Shown: one piece after another, positions 1 to 9,570 of the stretch
How the letters are laid out: every line of letters starts with the position of its first letter
How positions within the stretch are numbered: the stretch's first letter is position 1
Assembly (NCBI RefSeq): GCF_004339085.1
Contig: NZ_SMFX01000001.1
Location: 62,001-126,000, forward strand
Direction: 5' to 3'
Source of the DNA: Thiogranum longum
GTDB lineage: Bacteria; Pseudomonadota; Gammaproteobacteria; DSM-19610
Length of the DNA stretch: 64,000 nt
Made by a program: the position numbers and the translations under genes
The notes under the pieces: model-generated
What the model was told of the DNA's origin: nothing
The model's database searches: none
Seen by the model: the letters and a program-made list of their open reading frames with translations, nothing else

Positions 1-2
1 CT

Positions 3-110
3 GACCAGGACACACTGAAAGATATGATGGAGCAGGCAGGCTTCGAGGACTGCGAATATTTTAACCTCACCGGCGGCATAGTCGCCCTGCATCGCGGGTT
101 CCGTTACTGA
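3..110 (+). CDS. ubiE: UbiE, C-terminal end (partial)
   Basis: This is the last 35 codons of an open frame that enters from the left edge. The residues [20 protein letters not shown] followed by [11 protein letters not shown] match the C-terminus of the SAM-dependent C-methyltransferase UbiE/MenG, which methylates the ring of demethylmenaquinone and of the ubiquinone precursor. It stops 7 bp before ubiJ, and ubiE-ubiJ-ubiB is the usual gammaproteobacterial order, so the three are probably co-transcribed. The methyltransferase core lies outside the window. The call therefore rests on the C-terminal residues and the context. Confidence 0.85.
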   Translation, partial: DQDTLKDMMEQAGFEDCEYFNLTGGIVALHRGFRY

Positions 111-117
111 AACAACC

Positions 118-735
118 ATGAGCACCCCTGCCCTGATTTCTGCTGCGCTGGAATCCGCGTTAGACCTGTACCTCAAACAGGACCCGGATGCATTACAACG
201 GTGTGCGGCACTGCGGGACAAGGTCATTGCCATAAATCTTACCGGAACAGATTTCTCCCTGTATTTGCTGCCAGATGCCGAAGGCATCAAGGTCCTGACA
301 CATTACGAAGGAAAACCTGACACGCTCCTGCGCGGTACACCGGCAGGATTTGCGCGGCTTGCCCTTGAAACACGTGAGGACGCACTTTTCCACGGCGCTG
401 TGGAGATTATCGGTGACACGGAGACAGGTCAGGCCTTCCAGGAACTTCTCTCCCGGGTCGATTGGGACTGGGAAGAACAACTTTCACGACTGACCGGTGA
501 CACAGTTGCGCACCAGCTCGGTGAACTGGTGCGCAAGGGGCAGCGGTGGCTCACAGAAAGTGGTGACACACTACAACAGGATTTGTCCGAGTACCTTCAG
601 GAGGAAGCGAGACTGCTTCCTGCCCGTGTTGAACTCAGCACATTTCTTGATGCCGTGGACCAGCTCCGATCCGACACTGACCGCCTGTCAGCTCGCGTTG
701 AACGCCTGCTTAACCTGCACGAGGAGGCATCATGA
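118..735 (+). CDS. ubiJ: Ubiquinone biosynthesis accessory factor UbiJ
   Basis: This 205-residue protein fits the UbiJ (YigP) family in length and position. UbiJ is a lipid-binding scaffold of the soluble Ubi complex that carries polyprenylated ubiquinone intermediates. An SCP2-like sterol-carrier fold covers roughly residues 15-115 (see the segment ending [10 protein letters not shown]). A C-terminal coiled coil follows at about 165-200, with charged heptads around [20 protein letters not shown]. No signal peptide or membrane segment is seen. It starts 7 bp after ubiE, and its stop codon overlaps the ubiB start as ATGA, suggesting translational coupling. Confidence 0.9.
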   Translation: MSTPALISAALESALDLYLKQDPDALQRCAALRDKVIAINLTGTDFSLYLLPDAEGIKVLTHYEGKPDTLLRGTPAGFARLALETREDALFHGAVEIIGDTETGQAFQELLSRVDWDWEEQLSRLTGDTVAHQLGELVRKGQRWLTESGDTLQQDLSEYLQEEARLLPARVELSTFLDAVDQLRSDTDRLSARVERLLNLHEEAS

Positions 736-2381
736 TCCGGCCAGGACAGTTGCTACGACTGTTGCATATCAACTGGGTGCTGGTCAGAAACGGGCTCGAC
801 GAAGTCATCCTCGCAACCCACCTGTTCCGACCGGTGCGCTTCCTGCGCTGGCTCGCGCCCTGGCATCTTCTCAGCCGGCGCACTCCGCGTGCAGTACGCA
901 TTCGTCGCACGCTTGAAGACCTCGGCCCGATATTCGTCAAATTCGGCCAAATCCTGTCCACCCGCAAAGATCTGCTACCCGATGATATTGCCGATGAACT
1001 GGCCAAGCTGCAGGACCGGGTTCCTCCTTTTAGCGGGGATCTGGCCTCTGCCATCATAGAAAAAACCCATGGTCGCCCCGTGCAGGATATTTTCGCCCAC
1101 TTCGACACTGTGCCACTGGCTTCCGCCTCGGTGGCCCAGGTCCACGCCGCCACACTTAACAGTGGCGAAGATGTTGTCGTCAAGGTATTACGCCCCGGCA
1201 TTGAACCGGTGATTCGGCGTGACGTCAGCCTGCTCCACTACATCGCAGGCCTTGCAGAGCGTTACTGGAGTGAAGGCCGGCGCCTGCGCCCGCGTGAGGT
1301 CGTTGCCGAATTCGAGAAAACGCTCTACGAGGAAATGGACCTGTTGCGCGAAGCCGCGAACGCCTCACAATTGCGACGTAATTTCGAGGATTCCACGCTA
1401 TTGCATGTTCCCGAGGTGTACTGGCCCTATTGCCGTCACAATGTAATGGTGATGGAACGCATCTACGGCATCCCGGTCAGTGATCTGGATGCGCTACACG
1501 AAGCCGGTGTGGATATGAAGTCCCTGTCAGAACGTGGCGTGGAAATCTTTTTTACCCAGGTGTTCCGGCACAATTTTTTTCATGCCGATATGCACCCCGG
1601 CAATATTTTTGTGTCCCGTGAAGGGCAGTACATGGCCGTGGACTTCGGCATCATGGGCACCCTGAGTCCGGTCGACCAGCGCTACCTGGCAGAAAACTTT
1701 CTGGCTTTTTTCCGACGCGACTATTACCGGGTCGCGCAGCTTCATGTTGAATCAGAATGGGTACCGAAAGGTACCCGGGTTGATGAATTCGAATCTGCCA
1801 TCCGCTCGGTTTGTGAACCGATTTTTGAAAGACCTCTTAAAGAAATCTCCTTTGGCCAGCTATTACTTCGACTGTTTCAGACGGCACGGCGCTTTGACAT
1901 GGAGATACAGCCACAACTCGTACTGCTGCAAAAAACCCTGCTCAACATCGAAGGCCTTGGCCGACAGCTCTACCCCGACCTCGATCTCTGGCAAACCGCA
2001 AAACCATTCCTGGAACGCTGGATGAGTGAGCAGGTTGGAGCACGCGCATTTGTCGGTCGTATGAAACGCAGCTTTCCCGAGTGGAGCGAGCGTCTGCCGG
2101 AAATTCCCGAACTGGTTCACCGAACCTTGCAACAGGCCTCTGAAGGCAAGCTGCAAGTTCAGTGGGAATCACGAGAACTGGAAAAACTCCGCCACCAGAT
2201 GCAGCGCTCCAGCCAAAGGACGATTTATGCAATACTCGGCAGCGGCTTTTTAATCAGTGCCTCACTGATCTACGGACTCGACGGCTATACGCCTGCCATG
2301 CTCGGCGGCGCGCCGCTATTAAGCTGGGTGTTTGGTGGAATTTCTGCGCTACTGTTCCTGGCCGCCTGGGAAACCGACTAG
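732..2381 (+). CDS. ubiB: UbiB, ABC1/ADCK-family ATPase of ubiquinone biosynthesis
   Basis: UbiB is an atypical protein-kinase-like ATPase that helps hand membrane-bound intermediates to the Ubi complex. At 549 residues it has the usual length. The family signature KxGQ is present as KFGQ (residues 70-73), followed by the ADCK core with DMHPGNIF and the metal-binding VDFGIMG segment. Two hydrophobic helices end the protein (from [10 protein letters not shown] and from [10 protein letters not shown]) and should anchor it in the inner membrane. The start overlaps the ubiJ stop by 4 nt. A strong hairpin lies 16 nt after the stop. Confidence 0.95.
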   Translation: MIRPGQLLRLLHINWVLVRNGLDEVILATHLFRPVRFLRWLAPWHLLSRRTPRAVRIRRTLEDLGPIFVKFGQILSTRKDLLPDDIADELAKLQDRVPPFSGDLASAIIEKTHGRPVQDIFAHFDTVPLASASVAQVHAATLNSGEDVVVKVLRPGIEPVIRRDVSLLHYIAGLAERYWSEGRRLRPREVVAEFEKTLYEEMDLLREAANASQLRRNFEDSTLLHVPEVYWPYCRHNVMVMERIYGIPVSDLDALHEAGVDMKSLSERGVEIFFTQVFRHNFFHADMHPGNIFVSREGQYMAVDFGIMGTLSPVDQRYLAENFLAFFRRDYYRVAQLHVESEWVPKGTRVDEFESAIRSVCEPIFERPLKEISFGQLLLRLFQTARRFDMEIQPQLVLLQKTLLNIEGLGRQLYPDLDLWQTAKPFLERWMSEQVGARAFVGRMKRSFPEWSERLPEIPELVHRTLQQASEGKLQVQWESRELEKLRHQMQRSSQRTIYAILGSGFLISASLIYGLDGYTPAMLGGAPLLSWVFGGISALLFLAAWETD

Positions 2382-2390
2382 TCGACAGGC

Positions 2391-2416
2391 ATAAAAAACC
2401 CGCCTTGAGGCGGGTT
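2391..2416 (-). terminator. Strong intrinsic terminator, best read on the minus strand
   Basis: The arms AACCCGCC and GGCGGGTT (2397-2416) form a perfect 8-bp stem with a 4-nt loop. On the minus strand it is followed by six T residues, an ideal Rho-independent terminator. On the plus strand, after ubiB, it is followed only by TTAAAA-type sequence and would work less well. It may serve both convergent transcripts. Its orientation implies a minus-strand RNA arriving from the gap to its right. Confidence 0.75.
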
Positions 2417-2645
2417 AAAATGTGGCTCTTTAGTTACTTATAGCTATTTTTAAAGTTGAGCCTTGTTGTTGTCTTGTTACGCCGTGCGACTCCTCCGAAT
2501 CGTCTGCGTTTATTATCTTTGTCTCTCCTCCAACACCGTCTCTGCAAGCACTCTCTACTTCACTGTTATTCGCTGCGTTGATTTTTGTTGTGTAATAACT
2601 AGAGCAACAAGCGTGCCTGTTTTAAATTATCAATAAAATCATTTA

Positions 2646-2709
2646 GTTAAGCCGGTGAGCCAAAGATAATGTTCGGTAATGTAATTATTACCGACAACAG
2701 CGGCTTAAC
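2646..2709. repeat. Nested inverted repeats (possible structured RNA or small palindromic element)
   Basis: The outer arms GTTAAGCCG (2646-2654) and CGGCTTAAC (2701-2709) are perfectly complementary. Inside them, TCGGTAAT (2673-2680) and ATTACCGA (2687-2694) form a second perfect hairpin with a 6-nt loop. The 64-bp unit folds equally well on either strand. No other copy was noticed in this window. Confidence 0.55.
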
Positions 2710-2801
2710 AGAAGGCCCTTATATACCATATCTATCAGTAAGTTAGATCCCTCTAACGGGTTCGTTACATTTTTTATTATGTGTAAATATCTTCGACACC
2801 C

Positions 2802-2826
2802 AAAAGGCGGCATTAATAAAACGCCT
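2802..2826 (-). terminator. Weak terminator after the DUF389 gene
   Basis: On the minus strand AGGCG and CGCCT form a 5-bp stem around a 12-nt loop, followed by TTTTGGG. It sits about 25 nt past the stop codon of the DUF389 gene. The stem is short, so readthrough to the stronger terminator at 2391-2416 is likely. Confidence 0.4.
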
Positions 2827-2850
2827 CCCTTTAGTCACTAATACTGAACC

Positions 2851-3852
2851 TCACACAGGGTGCAGTAAATCCACAGCCGCCATCAGAACAACCAGTGCAA
2901 TGACCCAGAACAACACAATCCATACGGCAGACTGGCGAGCCTTGCGCTTCTCCAGCCAGGTACGCGGCCTTACTCCCTTGGCCAGGAAAACCAGATTGGC
3001 AGACAAGTTAACGCAAACGATATTGGCCGCAAGCAGTAAAGCGGCGCCTGTCGCCATGTCAGACTGCCCGGACGCCAGCATCATTCCCAGTGCGGCGGTC
3101 GGCGGCAGTAATGCAACCGCGACCATCACACCTACCAATGCACTGGCAACTCCGCTGGTCAGTGAAAGAACAGCCGCAGCGCCTGAAGCCAGTGCCAGTA
3201 CGATGCCGTCAAAACCGACCGTAGTACGCGAAAGAATCTCCGGTCCCGGTACCTCGACCGGCCAGAACCAGCCAATCAGAAAAGACAACACCAGCGCCAG
3301 CGCCACACCGGCCAGGTTGGTCTTGAGGGATTCCTGCAGGAGGTCCCGGTCACCCAGCGTAGCGGCAAATGCCAGCGCAATGTTCGGGCCGAGCAGGGGA
3401 GCAATTACCATCGCACCGACGATAACAGCGACGTTATCTTCCAGCAGGCCAATCGCCGCTACCACGGTTGAAAGAAATACCAGGATCAGGAAATTGGCGT
3501 TCAGCCGTGCGCCTTTTTCGATCTCGCTGTACAACTCCTCGCGCGTCAGACCACTACCGGATTTCGCCGAGGCATTACCGTTGTCCGGGGTATCATCTGT
3601 TTTCGGAGCAGGGCGGGGCAGGACTGCCTCGACCGGCTGCACAATGATGTGGGCATTCTCCGCCGTTCCCAGCAAACTCTGCAATGCATCCAGCACAGTC
3701 TGGCGTGAATCATCCGCCACCAGCATTTTCACGCTACGGCGCTGGTCCTCAACGGTCTGGCTGTACCAGCAATCCAGTGCTCCGTATTGTTCAGCCAGAC
3801 TGACCAGCGTATCAAGATGACCGGCATCGGCAACGACTTCAATAAGTTTCAT
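2851..3852 (-). CDS. DUF389 family (TIGR00341-type) membrane protein
   Basis: This 333-residue protein has a soluble N-terminal part of about 115 residues, with a proline/acid-rich linker near 78-100. At least six hydrophobic helices follow between about 120 and 328. The family signature GAMVIAPLLGP is at about 147-157, and a second conserved stretch, VAVALLPPTAALG, lies near 244-256. No transport or enzymatic activity is established for the family from what can be seen here. It is the last gene of a likely minus-strand operon, 23 bp after the DJ-1 gene. Confidence 0.8.
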   Translation of the reverse strand: MKLIEVVADAGHLDTLVSLAEQYGALDCWYSQTVEDQRRSVKMLVADDSRQTVLDALQSLLGTAENAHIIVQPVEAVLPRPAPKTDDTPDNGNASAKSGSGLTREELYSEIEKGARLNANFLILVFLSTVVAAIGLLEDNVAVIVGAMVIAPLLGPNIALAFAATLGDRDLLQESLKTNLAGVALALVLSFLIGWFWPVEVPGPEILSRTTVGFDGIVLALASGAAAVLSLTSGVASALVGVMVAVALLPPTAALGMMLASGQSDMATGAALLLAANIVCVNLSANLVFLAKGVRPRTWLEKRKARQSAVWIVLFWVIALVVLMAAVDLLHPV

Positions 3853-3875
3853 GGTTTCTTTGTTGGGTGGCCGCG

Positions 3876-4421
3876 CTATGGTCGCTGCAGGGCTACTTCC
3901 ACCTCGTCACGCTTTGCCTTCCCGACCAGGCGTTCAATCAGTGCCAGCGCAAAATCCATGGCAGTACCAGGCCCGCGAGAAGTGATAACCGTTCCATCCT
4001 CGACCACAGCGTCCGTGCGATAATCAACCCCGCTGACGTCATCAAGCACACCGGGAAAGCTGGTCACCTGTCGGCCTTCGAGTAGCCCGCTATGCGCAAG
4101 CACTTTGGGTGCAGCACAAATAGCCGCCGTATAGCGGCCGGCGGACGCCATCTCCTTTAGTAACGCATGAATACGTGGATCTCTGTCGAGATGGTCGGCG
4201 CCGGGCAACCCTCCTGGCAGCACCAGCATGTCGTAATTATGTGTCAGCGCTTCATCAAGCGTGGTATCGGGAACCAGAACAGTTCCACGCGATGCCTTGA
4301 CTGGCTGATCGTCGAGCCCGGCCGTCACCACATCAATGCCGGCGCGGCGCATCAGGTCAATTACAGTGACGGCTTCGAGTTCTTCGCATCCCTGCGCGAG
4401 GGGGACCAGTACGCTTGCCAT
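3876..4421 (-). CDS. DJ-1/PfpI superfamily protein (YajL/DJ-1-like)
   Basis: The 181-residue protein aligns over its whole length with human DJ-1 and bacterial YajL. The nucleophile-elbow cysteine is C102 in AAICAAP, and the partner glutamate is E16 in CEELEA. SRGPGTAMDFALA near the C-terminus is also typical. The family includes stress-response proteins with proposed deglycase or chaperone roles; the true substrate is debated. The start is supported by a full AGGAGG (4432-4437) 10 nt upstream. The gene overlaps the end of the upstream yibQ-like gene by 61 nt in another frame, more than the 4-nt overlaps common here. Confidence 0.9.
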   Translation of the reverse strand: MASVLVPLAQGCEELEAVTVIDLMRRAGIDVVTAGLDDQPVKASRGTVLVPDTTLDEALTHNYDMLVLPGGLPGADHLDRDPRIHALLKEMASAGRYTAAICAAPKVLAHSGLLEGRQVTSFPGVLDDVSGVDYRTDAVVEDGTVITSRGPGTAMDFALALIERLVGKAKRDEVEVALQRP

Positions 4422-5188
4422 GTCTTTTCACCCTCCTGTTGCTGTTCAATCAGTTTCCGCACCGGCACCAGACGAATACCCATCTTCGCCAGCTGTGGAA
4501 GTCGTTGCTCCAGCACCGCCAGCGTCTGCGGGTAAGGGTGTCCGATTGCCAGCGCGGTGCCCTGTTCACGCGCCAATGCTACCAGCCTGTCGAACTGAAA
4601 GGCTATGTCCTTTTTATCATGACTGTTGTCCAGGAACACATTGCGTCGAATACCGGGTACACCGGTTTCCTCCGCAACCTGCAGGGCCACTGTGGCCCTG
4701 GTGGTCCTGCTGTCGACAAAAAACAATGTCCCCTGATGCTGAAGGGTCTCCATCAACCAGCGCATGTGACCGGGATGGCGGGTCAACAGGCTGCCCATGT
4801 GATTATTGACGCCAATAACATGCGGCACACGCTGAAGGTTCTCGAGCACTGTCCCGACAAATTCGCTTTTGGTCATTTGCAGGGTAACAGCACCGGCATC
4901 CAGTGGACGACCATCGACACTGTCCATCGGGAGGTGCAGTAGCACTTCACGTCCATGATCATTTGCCTGGTTGGCAAGTTCACGGGTGTGGCTTGCGTGC
5001 GGCAGAAAAGCACAGGCTACCGGACCGGGCAGGGCGAGTACCCGGCGACCGGTTTCCAGTCGCTTGCCCATATCATCAATAATGATGCCAATAACTGCTT
5101 GCGACGTAACGGGTGGCTGTGCGTGCACCTGTTGTGCAAAAAAACCCCACAAAAAAAGAACCGGCCAGAGGCCGGTTGTTTTTGTCAT
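4361..5188 (-). CDS. YibQ-like divergent polysaccharide deacetylase family protein
   Basis: This 275-residue predicted periplasmic protein begins with a signal peptide (about residues 1-23, ending VHA). A single domain of the divergent polysaccharide deacetylase family (formerly DUF610) follows. The paired aspartates are in IIIDDMG (about 36-41) and HLPMDS is near 85-90. The gene sits directly after a CtpA protease and near EnvC, a common arrangement that suggests a cell-envelope or peptidoglycan-related role, although the substrate is unknown. It overlaps the protease gene by 4 nt (ATGA), and its last 61 nt overlap the DJ-1 gene. Confidence 0.85.
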   Translation of the reverse strand: MTKTTGLWPVLFLWGFFAQQVHAQPPVTSQAVIGIIIDDMGKRLETGRRVLALPGPVACAFLPHASHTRELANQANDHGREVLLHLPMDSVDGRPLDAGAVTLQMTKSEFVGTVLENLQRVPHVIGVNNHMGSLLTRHPGHMRWLMETLQHQGTLFFVDSRTTRATVALQVAEETGVPGIRRNVFLDNSHDKKDIAFQFDRLVALAREQGTALAIGHPYPQTLAVLEQRLPQLAKMGIRLVPVRKLIEQQQEGEKTWQAYWSPSRRDAKNSKPSL

Positions 5189-6504
5189 TGCATGTGTTCC
5201 CGTTGTATGGCGAGACCGCGTAGCAAATTCAGCGCCTCGTAGAGCTGGTAGTCTGTTTGTGCCAGGGATTCCTTCTTTTTCGCTTCTTTCGAATCGCCGG
5301 CACCGTCCTTCTTGCCATTGCCGTTAGCCAGATGCCCGGACAGATCCGCTTCCTTGATCGGGTCAAAAGTTCGTTCGACTGCGGAAATGTTAACTTGCTC
5401 CAGCTCGATATCGGGCTTGATGCCTTCCGCCTGGATGGAACGTCCGGACGGTGTAAAGTAACGCGCAGTGGTCAGCTTCACGGCCGTGCCATTACTCAGG
5501 GGTAATATCGTCTGCACGGAACCCTTGCCGAAAGTCTGCGTGCCGACAATGATGGCGCGGCTGTGGTCCTGAAGCGCACCGGACACAATTTCCGAGGCAG
5601 ACGCCGAACCCTGATTAACCAGTACGATCAGCGGAGAGCTATCGAGTATATCGTCCGGGGTTGCATTGAAGCGCAGCCGTGAATCATTGACCCGACCCTC
5701 TGTGTAGACAATCAAACCTTTCTTGAGGAAAGCATCAGAAACGGCCACCGCACCATTCAGAACACCACCCGGGTTATTGCGCAGATCCAGCACCATACCT
5801 CTCAGTGAGCCGCCAGCCTGCTTCTTCAGCGCTTCGATAGCTGTCACCATATTGTCCGCTGTCTTGGACTGGAATTGTGATATGCGCACATAGCCAAAAC
5901 CGTCTTCCAGCATGCGCTTCTTGACACTCTTGACCTTGATGACGTCGCGCTTGATCTCTATCTTCAGGGGCTTCTCGACACCCTCGCGTACGATGGTCAG
6001 CTTGAGCACAGAACCCGGCTTGCCACGCATGATTTTCACAGCATCGTTCAGTGTCAGGCCTTTTACCGGCGTGTCATCGAGACGAATTATCAGATCTCCG
6101 GCCTTGACGCCGGCCCGTTGCGCCGGCGTATCGTCGATGGGTGCGATGACCTTGACGAAACCGTCTTCCATTCCGACTTCGATACCCAGCCCGCCGAACT
6201 CACCGGTGGTGCCAACCTGCAATTCCTTGAACTGCTCACGATCCAGGTAGGAGGAGTGCGGGTCGAGACCGGAAAGCATGCCGCGAATGGCATTCTCCAG
6301 CAACTCGCTGTCTTCGACATCCTCCACATAGTCGTTCTTGATGCGGCCGAAGACATCGGTAAAGGTCCGCAGCTCATCGACCGGCAGGCCACGTACTGTG
6401 GCCGGCGCTTCGCGTTCAGCAAATACGCCTTGCCCGATTGACAGGGAAACACCGATGGTTAATCCAATCAGCACTAAAAAAATATTTTGCCGTTTCACAC
6501 TCAT
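5185..6504 (-). CDS. Carboxy-terminal processing protease, S41 family (CtpA type)
   Basis: This 439-residue exported serine protease has an N-terminal signal or anchor (about 1-30). A PDZ domain follows around 98-175 (GGLGIEVGMEDGFVKVI), then the S41 peptidase domain. The catalytic pair is visible as S302 in NQGSASASE and K327 in TFGKGS. Their 25-residue spacing is that of Prc/CtpA enzymes. Such proteases trim or degrade periplasmic proteins and often control peptidoglycan hydrolases. That fits its neighbour envC, which lies 128 bp upstream in the same direction. Confidence 0.93.
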   Translation of the reverse strand: MSVKRQNIFLVLIGLTIGVSLSIGQGVFAEREAPATVRGLPVDELRTFTDVFGRIKNDYVEDVEDSELLENAIRGMLSGLDPHSSYLDREQFKELQVGTTGEFGGLGIEVGMEDGFVKVIAPIDDTPAQRAGVKAGDLIIRLDDTPVKGLTLNDAVKIMRGKPGSVLKLTIVREGVEKPLKIEIKRDVIKVKSVKKRMLEDGFGYVRISQFQSKTADNMVTAIEALKKQAGGSLRGMVLDLRNNPGGVLNGAVAVSDAFLKKGLIVYTEGRVNDSRLRFNATPDDILDSSPLIVLVNQGSASASEIVSGALQDHSRAIIVGTQTFGKGSVQTILPLSNGTAVKLTTARYFTPSGRSIQAEGIKPDIELEQVNISAVERTFDPIKEADLSGHLANGNGKKDGAGDSKEAKKKESLAQTDYQLYEALNLLRGLAIQREHMQ

Positions 6505-6632
6505 TAAAAACCTGACCTGGCGAAATCACTGTCGCCTCGAAATTAGAATTAATAAAAGCCTGCCAAGGGGTTGGCTTTAAATACAGTGCCGACCATACCA
6601 TAGCCGGACAAGATTTGGCCAAACCTGCGCCA

Positions 6633-7805
6633 CTAACTTGCCGCACCTGATGGTTTCCCTCGGCACCATTTGCGTGGATTGACAGGACGCCCCTTGTGAC
6701 GCACCTCGAAATACAACCCGGAACGGGTCTGACCGCCACTGGCGCCCAATGTTGCAACCGTCTCCCCACTATCGACCCATTCCCCGACTTCCTTATAGAG
6801 CGCCTGATTATGACCGTATAAGCTCATATAGCCATCGCCGTGATCGATAATCAGCAACAGGCCGAAGCCCCGCATCCAGTCGGAAAACGCCACCCGACCC
6901 TGGGCAACGGCATGTACCTTGCCGCCTTCTGGCGCTGTAATCAGCACACCCTGCCATGCCAGCCCGCTATCCCCACGCGGCGTACCGAAGCGGACGCTGA
7001 GTTGGCCACGGGCGGGCCAGTTCAGCGCACCCTTCAATGCCTTGAAAGGCTTGTTGTGTGCCGTATCGGCGGGGATATCCGCGAGTAATTCCTGCAGTGA
7101 GTGCACCAACTCCTGCAAACGTCGCTCATCCACCTGGAGTTGTTTTAATGCACCGCCCTGTTTTGCCAGTTGCTGTCTGAGTTCAGCAACCGCCTTCTTC
7201 CGCAACTGCTTTTGCTCTGCCAGCTGAGTGATACGCGCGCGCTGGGTGCCTTTTAGTTCGGACAATACCCGTGACTTCTTCTCGATATCACCCTGTAGCA
7301 CCTGCAGCCGCTTTATCGAGGCATTCATGGCATCGATTTTTTCTGCACGTGCCCGGGTAAAGTAGCCAAAATAAGTCAACACGCGTCCGACAGCATCCGG
7401 CTGCTCCTGGTTCAACAGCAACTTGACCTGTTTCTGTCGGCCCATGACATAGGCGCTACGGGCTTCATATGCCAGCTGGTCTCTTTGCGCCCCAAGCTGG
7501 CGGGTTTCCTCCTGCCGCTGTCGCTGTAACTCAGCCAGCTGCTTGATTACCGCATTCAACCGCTTCTCCGTATGCCCGAGCGCTTTCCGGGAAACATTGA
7601 TTTCACGATCAATATCGCGCAGTGCTTTTTCTTCGCGGGTTTTCTGCTTGCGCCTGACTTCAAGCCGGTTTTGCAAATGATGAATACGGGTGCGTAGTTC
7701 ACCGAGTTCACGCGTCCGCGCAGCGGCGTCTTCTGTTGCACTGAGGGGTACGGGCAGACCTGCCAGAACGATGCTTAAAACCAGCCAGGCACACCGGCAC
7801 AACAT
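6633..7805 (-). CDS. envC: Murein hydrolase activator EnvC
   Basis: This 390-residue protein carries a signal peptide (about 1-23), a long coiled coil (about 27-240) rich in Glu, Gln, Arg and Lys, and a C-terminal LytM-fold domain (about 260-385). The LytM zinc site is degenerate. The usual HxxxD is replaced around GLAWQGVLI, and HxH is replaced by LYFEVRH. That is what is expected of EnvC, which does not cut peptidoglycan itself but activates AmiA/AmiB amidases at the division site. It lies 32 bp after gpmI, an order found in many gammaproteobacteria. Confidence 0.92.
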   Translation of the reverse strand: MLCRCAWLVLSIVLAGLPVPLSATEDAAARTRELGELRTRIHHLQNRLEVRRKQKTREEKALRDIDREINVSRKALGHTEKRLNAVIKQLAELQRQRQEETRQLGAQRDQLAYEARSAYVMGRQKQVKLLLNQEQPDAVGRVLTYFGYFTRARAEKIDAMNASIKRLQVLQGDIEKKSRVLSELKGTQRARITQLAEQKQLRKKAVAELRQQLAKQGGALKQLQVDERRLQELVHSLQELLADIPADTAHNKPFKALKGALNWPARGQLSVRFGTPRGDSGLAWQGVLITAPEGGKVHAVAQGRVAFSDWMRGFGLLLIIDHGDGYMSLYGHNQALYKEVGEWVDSGETVATLGASGGQTRSGLYFEVRHKGRPVNPRKWCRGKPSGAAS

Positions 7806-7837
7806 CAGTTTGTGGCCACATATGCGACCATACCGGC

Positions 7838-9427
7838 TCAGGCCCCTGTCTCCATGCCGGTGACGGTCTGACCGGTTTCATCGGCTGGCTGCCATTCAAT
7901 CAGTGAACGGCCTGTCATTTCCGCTGGCGGCTGCAGCCCCATTATATCGATGAGACTCGGCACAATGTCGGACAATGCACCGTCATTTAACCGGGCCGGG
8001 CGACCCACGTAGACCAACGGAACCACATTGGAGGTATGCGCGGTATGCGCCTGGCCGGTTTCCTTGTCGCGCATCTGCTCGGCGTTTCCATGATCTGCTG
8101 TAATCAGCGCTTCGCCACCGGCTGCCTGCAGTGCCGGCAAAACTCTGCCCAGGCATTCATCGATGGCCTCGATCGCTTTGACGGCCGCCTCCATGTTGCC
8201 GGTATGGCCGACCATGTCCGGGTTCGCATAGTTGCAGATGATGGCGTCATAATTCCCGCCCTCTATGGCCTCGATCAAGTGGTCTGTCAGCTTCGGTGCG
8301 TTCATCTCGGGTTGCAGGTCATAAGTATCAACCAGCGGGGAGGGTACCAGTATGCGCTCCTCACCCTCGAAGGGTTCTTCCACGCCACCATTAAAAAAGA
8401 ATGTCACGTGGGCATATTTTTCCGTTTCGGCGAGGCGTAACTGGCGCAGGCCGTGGTGCGAGGCAAATTCACCAAACACATTTTTCAACCGCTCGGCAGG
8501 GAAGGCCACCGGGACATCGAATTTGGAATTGTATTCAGTCAGGCTGACAAAACGGGCCAGTTTCGGAACGACCTCACGCTCGAATCCATCGAAGTCGCTT
8601 TCAATAAACGGGCGCGTAATCTGACGGGCGCGATCGGACCGGTAATTCATGAACACCATGACGTCGCCGTCCTCGACATGAACCGGTTGCTCGCCCTTTG
8701 GCACAATCCGTGTAGCCTTGACGAACTCATCGCTTTCGCCACGCGCATAGGCCATTTCGAGACCGGTAATCGCATCCTCCGCCTCAAAATCTGCCTTGCC
8801 CTGCGTAATCAGGTCATAGGCAGACTGAATACGCGGCCAGCGGTGATCGCGGTCCATGGCGTAGTATCTACCGATAATCGAGGCAAAACGGCCGCCGCCG
8901 TATTCACGGAAGCGATCCTCCATGGCCTGGATTGATGCTGCCGCACTACGTGGCGGTGTATCGCGCCCGTCGAGAAAGGCGTGCAGGTAGACTTTCTTGA
9001 CACCGCGATCGACAGCCAGCTTGACCATGGCGTGAATATGCTCTTCGTGGCTATGTACGCCACCGGGTGACAGTAACCCCAGTACATGCAAAGCCTTACC
9101 ACTCTCGATGGCAACATCCGCAGCATCAGTCAAGGTTGCATTGTTGAAAAAAGAGCCGGTTTTGATCGAACGGCTGACACGCGTGAACTCCTGGTAGACA
9201 ACACGACCCGCCCCCAGATTCAGGTGCCCGACCTCGGAGTTGCCCATTTGCTCGCCGGGCAGACCGACCGACGCCCCTGAAGTACGAATAAAGCTGTGCG
9301 GGTACTCGGACCACATCCGGTCCCAGACCGGTGTGTTTGCGGAATATATGGCATTGTAGTCCGTATCTTCGCTGTATCCCCATCCATCGAGAATAATCAG
9401 TACGGCCGTCTTGGGAGTTTTTGACAT
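7838..9427 (-). CDS. gpmI: 2,3-bisphosphoglycerate-independent phosphoglycerate mutase
   Basis: GpmI interconverts 3- and 2-phosphoglycerate in glycolysis and gluconeogenesis through a phosphoserine intermediate and two manganese ions. D14 in ILDGWG is a metal ligand, and S64 in MGNSEVGH is the catalytic serine. ADHGNAEQM and [10 protein letters not shown] carry further metal ligands. The frame can be extended to 9472, but [17 protein letters not shown] is the natural N-terminus and gives 529 residues, close to the usual 510-515. A GAGG lies only 2 nt before that ATG, so the exact start is less sure than the identity. Confidence 0.95.
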   Translation of the reverse strand: MSKTPKTAVLIILDGWGYSEDTDYNAIYSANTPVWDRMWSEYPHSFIRTSGASVGLPGEQMGNSEVGHLNLGAGRVVYQEFTRVSRSIKTGSFFNNATLTDAADVAIESGKALHVLGLLSPGGVHSHEEHIHAMVKLAVDRGVKKVYLHAFLDGRDTPPRSAAASIQAMEDRFREYGGGRFASIIGRYYAMDRDHRWPRIQSAYDLITQGKADFEAEDAITGLEMAYARGESDEFVKATRIVPKGEQPVHVEDGDVMVFMNYRSDRARQITRPFIESDFDGFEREVVPKLARFVSLTEYNSKFDVPVAFPAERLKNVFGEFASHHGLRQLRLAETEKYAHVTFFFNGGVEEPFEGEERILVPSPLVDTYDLQPEMNAPKLTDHLIEAIEGGNYDAIICNYANPDMVGHTGNMEAAVKAIEAIDECLGRVLPALQAAGGEALITADHGNAEQMRDKETGQAHTAHTSNVVPLVYVGRPARLNDGALSDIVPSLIDIMGLQPPAEMTGRSLIEWQPADETGQTVTGMETGA

Positions 9428-9552
9428 GACCTCAGAGTCTGCGCAGGGGTCTGAAACAGTGACTAGACCCATTCTAACGATAAATTCAGAAAGCCGCCAT
9501 GCGGAAAAACACCACCCACTAAATTACGGCTTTCTAATCAGGTTTATTATTG

Positions 9553-9570
9553 TATAATGTTTTGATTATA
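9553..9570 (+). promoter_or_regulatory. Palindrome containing a -10 box, candidate ArsR-family operator
   Basis: TATAAT and ATTATA form a perfect 6-6-6 inverted repeat around GTTTTG. The left arm is itself a consensus -10 hexamer, 85 bp before the repressor start. No good -35 box is seen at the right distance. A repressor bound here would block RNA polymerase, which suits autoregulation by the downstream ArsR-type protein. Confidence 0.5.

Larger units (their letters stand above)
2417..2850. other. 434-bp non-coding gap between ubiB and the DUF389 gene
   Basis: No convincing protein gene is visible here; the open frames are short and start poorly. The gap is richer in A+T than its neighbours. 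It holds a nested pair of inverted repeats (2646-2709), a weak terminator for the DUF389 gene (2802-2826), and on its left a strong minus-strand terminator. On the minus strand, arms GGCTC and GAGCC just ahead of that terminator could form a further stem. Two GGAGGAG stretches lie upstream of it. A small RNA on the minus strand is possible but unproven. Confidence 0.4.

Noticed and set aside
2740-2770. GGGTTCGTTAC resembling a tRNA T-loop
   Set aside because: No matching T-stem, anticodon arm or acceptor stem can be drawn around it.
2900-3820. 306-codon plus-strand frame
   Set aside because: It lies antisense to the DUF389 gene, which has clear family motifs and membrane helices. The translation is Ser/Thr/Ala-rich with no recognisable domain.
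6505-6632. Promoter before the CtpA-type protease gene
   Set aside because: Several weak -10-like hexamers exist, but none has a matching -35 at a normal distance, so no site is claimed.
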